Source: Bacteroidales bacterium (GTDB lineage Bacteria; Bacteroidota; Bacteroidia; Bacteroidales; UBA932). Taken from it: DNA of 64,000 bases. Of the stretch, positions 9,121 through 16,538 are shown piece after piece (the stretch's first letter is position 1; the number at the start of each line of letters is the position of its first letter). The notes beneath the pieces were generated by a model. That model made no database searches and was not told where the DNA came from. It was given only the letters and a program-made list of their open reading frames with translations. Location of the stretch: NCBI GenBank assembly GCA_017561265.1, contig JAFZDJ010000009.1:1-64000 (forward strand). The letters run 5' to 3'. A program made the position numbers and the translations under genes.

Positions 9121-9743
9121 CGGCGTCCCTCCTTCTTCTTGCCGAACGGCACGACAAGACTTACGGCCGCCTTTGTAGGACCGACATAATCGAAACGGAT
9201 TTCCTCATCATCCTTGAAAAGCGGACCATATTCATCAAGCACATGATAATTCCTTCCCCATGAATGAATGTATCCGAGAGCCAATGTGAATTCAAGATTC
9301 AGGCGTTTCTTCCTGCCGATCGGCATAGCATAGGTGTAATCAAGTCCGGCACTGATGAATTCTCCCTGCAGCCCCTTGAAGTTCCTTTCGAAATCATAGT
9401 ATCCTCCGGCGCCGTAAAGTCCTACGGAATGACCCAGAAGCCTGTCCTTTGCAGTCCTGTTCCTGCCCAGCCAGTATCGTCCTTCGACTGACCATCCAAG
9501 AAGCTCGAAACAATTCTTGTTCTTCGGACTTGGCCAAATCCATGGGAAATAATAATCCGCCGAAACCGACCATCTGTTTCCCAACGGCATTTCCGCTCCG
9601 ACATTAAGAGCCGGAACGAGAAGGTTGCTTCTTGCGGCGATCATTACAGGAGCCTCTTCTGCATGCACGTCACGTCCGGATTCAGCCTTTACCGCCGAAC
9701 CGGACACAATCAACAAGCACACAATCAATAAAGTCCTTATCAT
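9117..9743 (-). CDS. DUF3575 outer-membrane beta-barrel protein
   Basis: A 208-aa protein with a cleavable signal peptide. The mature sequence alternates as expected for a small outer-membrane barrel: NLLVPALNVGAEMPLGNRWSVSADYYFPW, VEGRYWLG, HSVGLYGAGGYYDF, SAGLDYTYAMPIGRKKRLNLEFTLALGY and a final aromatic strand. This is the DUF3575 pattern. It is the first gene of the leftward fimbrial operon and overlaps the DUF5119 gene by 4 bp. The second operon starts with a homologue in the same position, so barrel and anchor form a conserved pair. Possible jobs are a usher-like or scaffold role at the outer membrane, but no function is proven for the family. Confidence 0.75.
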   Translation of the reverse strand: MIRTLLIVCLLIVSGSAVKAESGRDVHAEEAPVMIAARSNLLVPALNVGAEMPLGNRWSVSADYYFPWIWPSPKNKNCFELLGWSVEGRYWLGRNRTAKDRLLGHSVGLYGAGGYYDFERNFKGLQGEFISAGLDYTYAMPIGRKKRLNLEFTLALGYIHSWGRNYHVLDEYGPLFKDDEEIRFDYVGPTKAAVSLVVPFGKKKEGRR

Positions 9744-10139
9744 TTTCCCGTTTAGGTCTGTCAGTTTAAACGGACGATTTTTGCAATGCAGAATACAATG
9801 GGGGACGACGACGGTGCCCGCTTAAAAAAGGAGCATCATATCTGACTCACACCAAAAGATTACACACATTCTAATCATCCAAGTTCTTATGTCATAACGT
9901 TTTTGTTCAAACGCTTGACCTTGGTATAGTTAAGTAAAGGGCAAAGTTATAATATTTTTTGAAAAAAGGCACTCTGGGAGAGTAGAATCATCGTAAAAAC
10001 CGGTGTTTTTTTGCAAATGAACCAATTATCGGGGTAATATGAACCATTCGCCGCAAAAATCACCTAAATTTTTTATTTCAAAAAAGTGGTATATACTTGT
10101 TTAATTCTTGCAATTGGTATACCTTTGTAGGGAACGGAC
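9744..10139. promoter_or_regulatory. Divergent intergenic control region between two fimbrial operons
   Basis: 396 bp of AT-rich DNA separating two divergent DUF3575 genes. A Bacteroidota -7 box for the leftward operon (TAACTTTG on the minus strand) lies at 9942-9949 without a clear -33 partner. The rightward operon has both boxes at 10096-10127. An 8-bp direct repeat, ATGAACCA, occurs at 10017-10024 and 10039-10046, a 22-bp period, upstream of the rightward promoter. A regulator could bind it, but none is encoded next to the operons. No ORF is convincing here. Confidence 0.5.
10096..10127 (+). promoter_or_regulatory. Bacteroidota-type promoter of the rightward fimbrial operon
   Basis: -33 element CTTG (10096-10099) and -7 element TACCTTTG (10120-10127) with a 20-bp spacer, close to the TTTG / TAnnTTTG consensus. 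The start codon at 10140 follows almost directly, so the mRNA leader would be only a few bases. Confidence 0.6.
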
Positions 10140-10757
10140 ATGACATTGAAGATAACCATAAAGATACTCATTTCAAGTGTATTGCTGCTGGCTTCAGTCA
10201 GCAGCATGTGTATTTATGGTCAGAATGCCGAAAAAGGGATAGCAGTCAAGACCAATCTGCTGTATGACGCTGCTCTTGTACCGAACATTGGAGTGGAGAT
10301 ACATCTTGGAAAGGGATGGACAGCCGGTGCCGACTGGAACTGCGCATGGTGGTCGGACAGCGATCAGCATCGATATTGGAGGATTTATGGAGGAGAGATA
10401 GAAGTCCGGAAGTATTTCAGCCGGAAGTACAAAAACAAGCCCCTCTGCGGACATCATTTAGGTATCTACAGCCAAGGCTTTACATATGATTTCGAACTAG
10501 GCGCACGAGGTTTCATAAGCGATTTCTCATATGGAGCAGGTCTGGACTATGGTTACAGTCTGCCTATTGCTAAATTCTTGAATCTGGACTTCAGCCTCGG
10601 ATTCGGATATTTGGGCGGAGAGTATAAGATTTATGATCCGGATGACGGATGTTATGTGTGGAAGGAGACCAGAGGCCGCCAATATCTCGGCCCTTCAAAA
10701 CTGGAGATTTCATTAATCTGGGTCATTGGCCGCCAGCAAAAGGAGGGCTGCCGATGA
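10140..10757 (+). CDS. DUF3575 outer-membrane beta-barrel protein
   Basis: A 205-aa protein with a signal peptide (to about residue 26) followed by KTNLLYDAALVPNIGVEIHLGKGWTAGADWNCAWW, the best-recognised DUF3575 signature. Later barrel strands include GGEIEVRKYFS, HHLGIYSQGFTYDFELGARGF, GAGLDYGYSLPI and FLNLDFSLGFGYLGGEY. It is the first gene of the rightward fimbrial operon. Its stop overlaps the start of the DUF5119 gene in ATGA form, mirroring the leftward operon. Likely an outer-membrane component of fimbrial export or anchoring; the exact role is unknown. Confidence 0.8.
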   Translation: MTLKITIKILISSVLLLASVSSMCIYGQNAEKGIAVKTNLLYDAALVPNIGVEIHLGKGWTAGADWNCAWWSDSDQHRYWRIYGGEIEVRKYFSRKYKNKPLCGHHLGIYSQGFTYDFELGARGFISDFSYGAGLDYGYSLPIAKFLNLDFSLGFGYLGGEYKIYDPDDGCYVWKETRGRQYLGPSKLEISLIWVIGRQQKEGCR

Positions 10758-11701
10758 TCAGGATTATATACATCATCCTAGCAAGCTTTCTGCTGGCATC
10801 TTGTGACCACAAGGAACTTTGCTATGACCATTCGCATGTGATGGAGGTAGACATATCATTTGATTGGTCTGAGTCGCCTGAGGCCTCTCCTAAATCCATG
10901 TCGCTCTATCTTTTCCCTGAGGATGGAAGAGAGGTGCAGAGATATGAATTTACAAGACAGAACGGCGGAAGGATAAGGCTGGAGTCCGGGGCATATAAGG
11001 CTATTTGCCTGAACAGTGATACTGAAAACATCAGGATACCTGATAAAAGCAGCTTTGATTCGTTTCATCTGACTACCAGGAGTACTGAGATGTTGGCTCA
11101 CATGGCTAATCTTGGAGTTCGTTCTGAGGATGTCCCGAGAAATAAGGGTGTTGAAGATGAGAGGATTGCTATGAGTCCGGACAGCATATGGACAGGCAGT
11201 CTCAGTGAATTGATTCTGAAGGAGTCCGACCAGACAGTGGAATTGATCATGAAAAAGAGATTCAGTACATTCAACATCGAGTTAAGGAATGCTGAGAATC
11301 TCAGGCATGCCACCGCAATAAGCGGCTGCCTTACAACATTGGCCGAGTCGGTTTATCCCGGATCAGGAATGTTATCATCTGAAGATGTCACTATTCCTTT
11401 TGAGATGAAGATCAATCAAAAGGAGAGTATAGTGCAAGGTTCTTTTCTTACATTCGGACATTGTTCAACAGAAGAAAAGCAGCATCATATTACCATATAT
11501 GCAGTAATGTCGGATGGAAGTAAAGTTTATTTCACTTATGATGTTACAGATCAGATCCATTCCTCATCAGATGCAAGTCAGGTTGTAATTATTCTGGATG
11601 GACTGAAATTGCCTGAGCCTGAGCTTGGAGGAAGTGGTGGAGGAGGATTCAAGCCAGAGGTGAACGGATGGAATCAGATAGATGTAAGTATAAACATGTA
11701 A
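10754..11701 (+). CDS. DUF5119 domain lipoprotein, fimbrial operon
   Basis: A 315-aa lipoprotein. I place the start at 10754 (MIRIIYIILASFLLASC): it gives a clean lipobox and a 4-bp ATGA overlap with the upstream stop, whereas an ATG 105 bp earlier would add an unlikely leader. DUF5119-type segments are MEVDISFDWSESPEASPKSMSLYLFPEDG, RIRLESGAYKAICLNSD, MSPDSIWTG and the Gly-rich tail LGGSGGGGFKPEVNGWNQIDVSINM. It is paralogous to the product of 8083-9120. Probably the anchor or assembly lipoprotein for the two fimbrillins that follow. Confidence 0.75.
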   Translation: MIRIIYIILASFLLASCDHKELCYDHSHVMEVDISFDWSESPEASPKSMSLYLFPEDGREVQRYEFTRQNGGRIRLESGAYKAICLNSDTENIRIPDKSSFDSFHLTTRSTEMLAHMANLGVRSEDVPRNKGVEDERIAMSPDSIWTGSLSELILKESDQTVELIMKKRFSTFNIELRNAENLRHATAISGCLTTLAESVYPGSGMLSSEDVTIPFEMKINQKESIVQGSFLTFGHCSTEEKQHHITIYAVMSDGSKVYFTYDVTDQIHSSSDASQVVIILDGLKLPEPELGGSGGGGFKPEVNGWNQIDVSINM

Positions 11702-11728
11702 CTAATTTAATTTTAAAACCATAAATTT

Positions 11729-13294
11729 ATGAAAAGATTTCTGATTATGACTTTTGTTGCTCTGGCAGCAATTACATCCTGCATCAAGGATGAAGTCAAG
11801 GAGGTCAACAAAGGTACTGAGATTGGCTTCCGAACAGCCCTTCAGACAAAGGGACTGGAAGCAGATTCGTGGACTTTGGAGACAATCTATGTGACTGCGC
11901 TCGAGGAAGATGGTACACCATATTTCAGCGAGGCCGCTTATGCAAAGACTGGAAATAGTGAAGGTTATTTCAGTACCAGTCCTGCTTATTATTGGCCAGG
12001 AGATGGAAGAACATTTGATTTTTATGCTTATAGTCCGTCTGAAGAAGAGCTTGGAGGTTCGGTTGAAATCAGCAAAGATACCAAGAAACTGACAGGGTTC
12101 ACAACAAAGCAAGACATCTGGGAGCAGGTTGATTTCATTACAGCGAAGGCTGTTGATCAGACTGAAGAAAATAACACCGGTAGCATCGGACTTACTTTCA
12201 ATCACCATCTGACAAGGGTCATGGTGTATGGTAACATCAACAGCAACAGCCTCGGATATGAATATATCGTCAATGGCGTGCGTTTTGCCAACATCCAATC
12301 GACCGGCGATTTCGATCTTGAGACCGAGGAGTGGGATCTGAGCGGATATACAGATGCTCAGTATTTGAAGACGTTTGAAATGGAGCTTGATGAGCCTGTG
12401 ACATTGGAGAGAAACCGCAGCATTAAAATCACAGGAGAAATTGAATATAAAAATTATCCAGAAGATAATTCCGCATTCTTCATCCCTCAGACAATTACAT
12501 CATGGGATCCGGAAAGACCTGCTGAAGGGGGTTCTTACATTTCGATAAACATTCAGATAAACAAGAAGAATAATGATGGTAGTGTTACAAGAGTCTATCC
12601 TGCAACAGAGGATGGCGACTACGGATGGGTTGCAGTACCTCTTCCAGAAAACACAGTATGGGGAGCTGGTGAATTCTACAGTTACTACCTGAATTTCGGC
12701 AAGGGTGCAGGATATGTTGACCCTCTGGTAACTCCTTCAGGAGGAACAATCCTCGGCGAAACAATCAAGATGACAGTTGCAGTGGAGGATTGGGTTGATT
12801 CAGAGGAGAACACTCTCAAGAATATCGAAATGATCGGAAGATGGACTGCCACTAGATATTATGAGCTGATTGAAGAAGATGAGCTGCAGGATGACGGATC
12901 TTACCAGATAAAAGAAACTACTAGACGTGATACTGAGGATAAGGTTGTTATAGCAGGCTATATTGACAACTTTGCTGAACTCACTATCAAGGATGGCACC
13001 AAGCTCATCACAAAGGTAAATGGAGTTGCCACTGAAACACCTTACATACTTGATGAAGAAGGATATATTCTGATTGAGACGTATCAGTCGAAGGATAGTG
13101 AGGGAAATGTCATAGAAGGAGAGTACGAAGTTTATCCACAGATTGTAAACATCACTCAGGCTTCTTCTGAGCCTTATCAGCTGGGAAGCGCAGAGATACA
13201 TGTTCTTCAGACTGAGAGTGGTACACAAGGCACAGGAAACTATTACAAGAGGACACAGGTCATTATTTATGACATCGAACCGCTCAGTATATAA
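11729..13294 (+). CDS. Fimbrillin family lipoprotein with an extra C-terminal domain
   Basis: A 521-aa lipoprotein (lipobox AAITSC). Residues up to about 360 are fimbrillin-like: EIGFRTALQTKG, YWPGDGRTFDFYAYSPS, GLTFNHHLTRVMVYGNI, GVRFANIQSTGDFDL, AFFIPQTI and FYSYYLNFGKGAGYVDP. After the segment where fimbrillins normally end (KMTVAVEDWVDSEENTLKNI) there are about 155 further residues beginning IEMIGRWTATRYYEL. These contain repeated short beta segments (AELTIKDGTKLITKVNG, YILIETYQ) that look like a lipocalin-type or small beta-barrel domain. The next gene lacks this tail, so this protein may carry a surface-exposed binding head. The domain type is a guess; the fimbrillin part is more secure. 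Confidence 0.72.
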   Translation: MKRFLIMTFVALAAITSCIKDEVKEVNKGTEIGFRTALQTKGLEADSWTLETIYVTALEEDGTPYFSEAAYAKTGNSEGYFSTSPAYYWPGDGRTFDFYAYSPSEEELGGSVEISKDTKKLTGFTTKQDIWEQVDFITAKAVDQTEENNTGSIGLTFNHHLTRVMVYGNINSNSLGYEYIVNGVRFANIQSTGDFDLETEEWDLSGYTDAQYLKTFEMELDEPVTLERNRSIKITGEIEYKNYPEDNSAFFIPQTITSWDPERPAEGGSYISINIQINKKNNDGSVTRVYPATEDGDYGWVAVPLPENTVWGAGEFYSYYLNFGKGAGYVDPLVTPSGGTILGETIKMTVAVEDWVDSEENTLKNIEMIGRWTATRYYELIEEDELQDDGSYQIKETTRRDTEDKVVIAGYIDNFAELTIKDGTKLITKVNGVATETPYILDEEGYILIETYQSKDSEGNVIEGEYEVYPQIVNITQASSEPYQLGSAEIHVLQTESGTQGTGNYYKRTQVIIYDIEPLSI

Positions 13295-13314
13295 ACTAAC
13301 AGGAGGTCAATAAA

Positions 13315-14397
13315 ATGAAAAAACATATTATTATCACAGTGTTGTCTCTCATGGGACTTGCAGCATGTAATAAGGATATCGTAAAGGATGTCAACACAGG
13401 TAAAGCCATTGACTTTCGTGCTGCATTGGATACAAAAGGAACAGAGGTGACAACTAACACTCTGGGTGTATTCTATGTGACTGCCCTCACAGAATCAGGA
13501 TCAACTTATTTTGCAGATGAGAGCTTCATCAAGAATGATGAAGATAATTTCTTCGAGTCTTCAACTGATTATTATTGGCCAGCAGAAGAGTCGTTGAACT
13601 TTTATGCATATTATCCGGATGCTGCCAGTCTTGGCAACACGGTGGAGATTACAATAGATTCTGAGGCAAAAACCCTGACAGGATATGCACCGTCTGAAGA
13701 CATCTCCGAACACCTTGATCTTGTCATAGCTAAAGCTACAGGAAACAAGACTACAAATGAAAATACCGGTGTTTTCCTTCACTTCTATCATCAGTTGTCA
13801 CAGGTAGAAATCAAGGCAAAGAATGAAAATGCAGGATTCATATATCTTGTCAAAGGTATAAAGATAATGAATGTAGCAGCAAAGGGAGATCTTGACTTCA
13901 GCGTTACCACACAATGGACTCCGGATTATGACGCTCTTACTTCCTATGAGGTGGAGCATGATGAGGCCATCACTCTTGGCGAGGAGTCTGTCAGCCTCAT
14001 GCCGGCAGCCGATGACAATGCGATGCTCATACCTCAGACAAGAGCTGCGTGGGATGTCGAGAATGATAGTGAGGGAAATGCTGAGAAAGGATCATATATC
14101 GCAGTATTGATTCAGATACAGACCAAGGACGGATCAAGGGTATTCCCTAGCAGCGATGACTATGGTTGGGTAGCATATCCGTTAGGATACGAGTGGGGGC
14201 CAGGATACAAGTACATCTATACTCTCAATTTCACCGAAGGAGCCGGTTATGTCGATCCGGAAAACACACCTGTTGATCCTGAAAATCCTTATCAGCCAGG
14301 CCAGGAAGTTCTTGGAGGCAAGATGACATTTGATACAGATGTTACTTCTTGGTATGCGAAGAATTCTTCTAGTCCAAGCATCGATGCCGGTATCTAA
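13315..14397 (+). CDS. Fimbrillin family (Mfa-like) lipoprotein
   Basis: A 360-aa lipoprotein (lipobox GLAAC) starting 20 bp after the preceding fimbrillin; AGGAGG sits upstream of the ATG. It is clearly paralogous to the N-terminal two thirds of its neighbour: AIDFRAALDTKGTEV, YVTALTESGSTYFADESF, YYWPAEESLNFYAYYPDAASLGNTVEI, FLHFYHQLSQVEIKA, GIKIMNVAAKGDLDF, AMLIPQTRAAWD and KYIYTLNFTEGAGYVDP. A tandem duplication within the operon is the simplest explanation. It ends soon after FDTDVTSWYAK with no extra domain and is likely a shaft subunit. Confidence 0.8.
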   Translation: MKKHIIITVLSLMGLAACNKDIVKDVNTGKAIDFRAALDTKGTEVTTNTLGVFYVTALTESGSTYFADESFIKNDEDNFFESSTDYYWPAEESLNFYAYYPDAASLGNTVEITIDSEAKTLTGYAPSEDISEHLDLVIAKATGNKTTNENTGVFLHFYHQLSQVEIKAKNENAGFIYLVKGIKIMNVAAKGDLDFSVTTQWTPDYDALTSYEVEHDEAITLGEESVSLMPAADDNAMLIPQTRAAWDVENDSEGNAEKGSYIAVLIQIQTKDGSRVFPSSDDYGWVAYPLGYEWGPGYKYIYTLNFTEGAGYVDPENTPVDPENPYQPGQEVLGGKMTFDTDVTSWYAKNSSSPSIDAGI

Positions 14398-14559
14398 GGA
14401 TTGACTGAACTTATATCTGGCAAGGTGACTCAGCGAATTCTCATCTCCATTCATGAAATGGTTGATGGAGAAGATATGGGACAATTGGCTTTCCTGTCTG
14501 GCGATTATATGTTCTGGCTCTATTATGAAAAATTTTTATAGGTTTTTCCTTTTTTTTAA

Positions 14560-14567
14560 TAACTTTG
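14560..14567 (+). promoter_or_regulatory. -7 promoter element (TAACTTTG)
   Basis: TAACTTTG matches TAnnTTTG and lies 33 bp upstream of the ATG at 14601, preceded by a T-rich stretch but no clean -33 TTTG. Confidence 0.5.
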
Positions 14568-14600
14568 CATGGTTATAACAATTTTTAATACGTATTTACC

Positions 14601-14876
14601 ATGAACCTTAGAGTTTTCAAGAAAGACATTGAGTATTTCGTTGCTGAATTCATTGATGATTGCGCTCTTTTCGTTGCGCTTAACCCGCACAAGGATTCTG
14701 ACGAGATTGCAGAAATAATCGACGAGGCTGTAGAGCTTTACAACGACCTCAAGCATCGTGCAAGCCACCCTGAGGGAAGCAAGAAGGCATTCTACAACGG
14801 TCTCACAAAGGAGATGTTCGAGAAGCTCGATGAGCTCTGCGAGAAACTCAGCGCAGTTGTTTCAAAGCAGGCGTAA
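14601..14876 (+). CDS. Small hypothetical protein (91 aa)
   Basis: A 91-aa, highly charged, helical protein (MNLRVFKKDIEYFVAEFIDDCALF...) without signal peptide or membrane segment. It looks like a genuine small cytosolic gene: a -7 promoter box upstream, coding-like codon use rich in AAG and CTC, and a hairpin terminator 21 bp after the stop. The pattern of Asp/Glu pairs and the YNDLKHRASHPEGSKKAFYNGL segment resembles small conserved proteins I have seen in Bacteroidales, with no known function. It stands alone between the fimbrial operon and the transposase region. Confidence 0.7.
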   Translation: MNLRVFKKDIEYFVAEFIDDCALFVALNPHKDSDEIAEIIDEAVELYNDLKHRASHPEGSKKAFYNGLTKEMFEKLDELCEKLSAVVSKQA

Positions 14877-14897
14877 TTGTCCAGCTCACGCGGATTC

Positions 14898-14928
14898 AAA
14901 CCGGTTTCAGAATTTCTGAGGCCGGTTT
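14898..14928 (+). terminator. Rho-independent terminator after the 91-aa gene
   Basis: Arms 14898-14911 and 14915-14928 (AAACCGG.../...CCGGTTT, two wobble pairs, 3-nt loop), followed by a T-rich tail. Confidence 0.8.
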
Positions 14929-14989
14929 TTGTTTTGTGACCAGTCATCAATGACCCCGCCCTTTCTGTCTGGTTATATCTAATTTGTGA

Positions 14990-15209
14990 GCGAAGCGCTT
15001 CCCTGCCCCCTCACAGCCGCTTCGCATAAAGAACAGCCTTCCGAGAGGGGTTGGAGGCTGGAGCGATTGAGGAGGCGTGTCCACCCCCGGACACGGGCAG
15101 GGGGAGGGGCCCGACGGAGACCAGTGGTCGCAGACCACGCAGGATACGTTGGGAGGGGCCGGAGTGAGCGCAGCGAACAAAGTCCTCCTCAATCGCTTCA
15201 GCCTCCAGC
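14990..15209. repeat. GC-rich composite inverted-repeat element next to the RAYT transposase
   Basis: A 26-bp inverted repeat (15050-15075 with 15184-15209, 24 of 26 positions complementary, both differences wobble-compatible) can fold the intervening DNA into a long hairpin. Inside are smaller hairpins (GTGTCC...GGACAC near 15077-15094 and GTGGTC...GACCAC near 15124-15138). A further 8-bp palindromic pair GCGAAGCG/CGCTTCGC lies at 14990-14997 and 15018-15025. The segment is far richer in G+C than its surroundings and has no credible gene. It resembles REP/BIME elements, and a REP-associated transposase follows about 200 bp later. Confidence 0.65.
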
Positions 15210-15415
15210 CGTCACACAAGAAAGCTTGCAATGAGGATGGGCGGTCAATGGAGCTATAGACCCACCCAGAGAGCATTCCGACAGCCCAACCTCTTAAAAA
15301 TCAGCAGGAAATTTGGATTTGAGAGAGGCTTTTACAATCTTTGCCATGTCGGTTTTCCATCTGACTGATCTTGGTGGGAGATTGAGGAGAGAGAAAGTAT
15401 TAGATCAGGGCAAGA

Positions 15416-16300
15416 ATGAGGGGTAAGATGATGAATAATGATGATAGATATGGGTTCTTCCATGTCTGTACAGATGGAACGGTTCTTCCGTGGATGTTCA
15501 AGGATAACAATGATTTCATTGCCGGTATAAACCGTATCGGCATATGCTGTTGTCAGACTAGTGTACTGATGTACGCTTTCACGCTGATGGACAATCATGT
15601 ACATTTTGTCATGTATGGCACCAGACCAATGTGCAAGGCATATATAAACAGGTACAAACTGCTTACAGGCAAGCACATCGCCTTCAAATACGGTGATAAT
15701 GAACATCTTAAGAACCTGCCTGCTCAGATCATCAGGATAAATTCGGAGGAGGAGCTTATAGAGACGATCGCCTACCTTGACAGGAATCCTATCATAGCCG
15801 GGTACAGATATCTCCCGGCTGATTATCTCTGGGGTTCGGCCAGATTTCTGTTCAGAGAGACTGTGCCATGTCGTGAAGAAGGACTCGTCAGACTTAAGGA
15901 TCTCAGTCCTTTCAGCCAGAGAAAACTTCTGAAGACGCATATAAGATTGCCTGATGAGTGGACTGTTGACAGTCAAGGGATGATTTCTCCAGAGTGTTTC
16001 CTTGAATGGGAGAAGACCGAGAAATTGTTCGGCACTCCTGTCAGATACATCTACTTCCTTTCAAGGAAACTGGAAGGAAAGCTGGAGATGAAGTTTGACA
16101 GCAACAACCTGACTTTCATCAGAGACAAAGAACTGCGTAAAATCGTCGAGAATATGGTCGGCAACAAGGATATCCGCATCCTCGATTTCGACACCAGAAT
16201 AGTTATCGGCAGAAGATTGAAATATGAATATGCGGCATCTGTCAAGCAGATATCGAGAATGATCTGTCTGGAGACGGACATCCTGAAAAAGTTCATATGA
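15416..16300 (+). CDS. REP-associated tyrosine transposase (RAYT), Y1/HUH family
   Basis: A 294-aa protein of the IS200-like Y1 transposase superfamily. The HUH metal-binding motif is in MDNHVHFVMYG (about residue 60), preceded by the strand SVLMYAFTL. The candidate nucleophile tyrosine lies in the following helix (YINRYKLLTGKHIAFKYGD). The segment INSEEELIETIAYLDRNPIIAGYRYLPADYLWGSARF (roughly residues 119-142) is characteristic of single-copy chromosomal RAYTs. The translation start is uncertain, because in-frame ATGs at codons 5 and 6 are also possible. GC-rich inverted repeats flank it at 14990-15209 and a 10-bp inverted pair lies at 16300-16430. RAYTs are domesticated single-strand nucleases that mobilise or maintain REP repeats. 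Confidence 0.82.
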   Translation: MRGKMMNNDDRYGFFHVCTDGTVLPWMFKDNNDFIAGINRIGICCCQTSVLMYAFTLMDNHVHFVMYGTRPMCKAYINRYKLLTGKHIAFKYGDNEHLKNLPAQIIRINSEEELIETIAYLDRNPIIAGYRYLPADYLWGSARFLFRETVPCREEGLVRLKDLSPFSQRKLLKTHIRLPDEWTVDSQGMISPECFLEWEKTEKLFGTPVRYIYFLSRKLEGKLEMKFDSNNLTFIRDKELRKIVENMVGNKDIRILDFDTRIVIGRRLKYEYAASVKQISRMICLETDILKKFI

Positions 16301-16430
16301 GATTGGGCGATAAAAGCATACTTCTACGGACTATTATGCATATAAGACCGCCCATTCCCATACATCACAAAGAGGTTGGGCGAAGAAACAGCCCATACAA
16401 TGCGTACAAGGCCATTTTGCCGCCCAATCT
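16300..16430. repeat. Inverted pair just after the RAYT gene
   Basis: AGATTGGGCG at 16300-16309 is matched by its exact complement CGCCCAATCT at 16421-16430. Further GCCCAT/TTGGGC motifs lie between them. The left arm overlaps the RAYT stop codon. A possible REP-like target or the right boundary of the element. Confidence 0.5.
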
Positions 16431-16487
16431 AAATCATATCCCCGGTCCAAGTTCATATCCCAGACCCTAGTTCATATCCCTGGTTCA
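16431..16487 (+). repeat. Three 19-bp degenerate tandem repeats
   Basis: Units 16431-16449, 16450-16468 and 16469-16487 share the core A(A/G)(A/T)TCATATCCC, with a variable 3' half. They lie between the RAYT element and the galE stop codon. Confidence 0.6.
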
Positions 16488-16538
16488 AACCAAACGTTCC
16501 GGATCCAAACCAGTCCGGACCTAAGCCCGAAAATCAGT

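Noticed and set aside
14986..15276. Several overlapping frames in the GC-rich region near 15 kb
   Set aside because: Proline/arginine-rich, from inverted-repeat DNA; no start signals or family likeness.
15332..15976. 214-aa minus-strand frame opposite the RAYT gene
   Set aside because: No recognisable domain; the plus strand carries the HUH motif and conserved RAYT segments.
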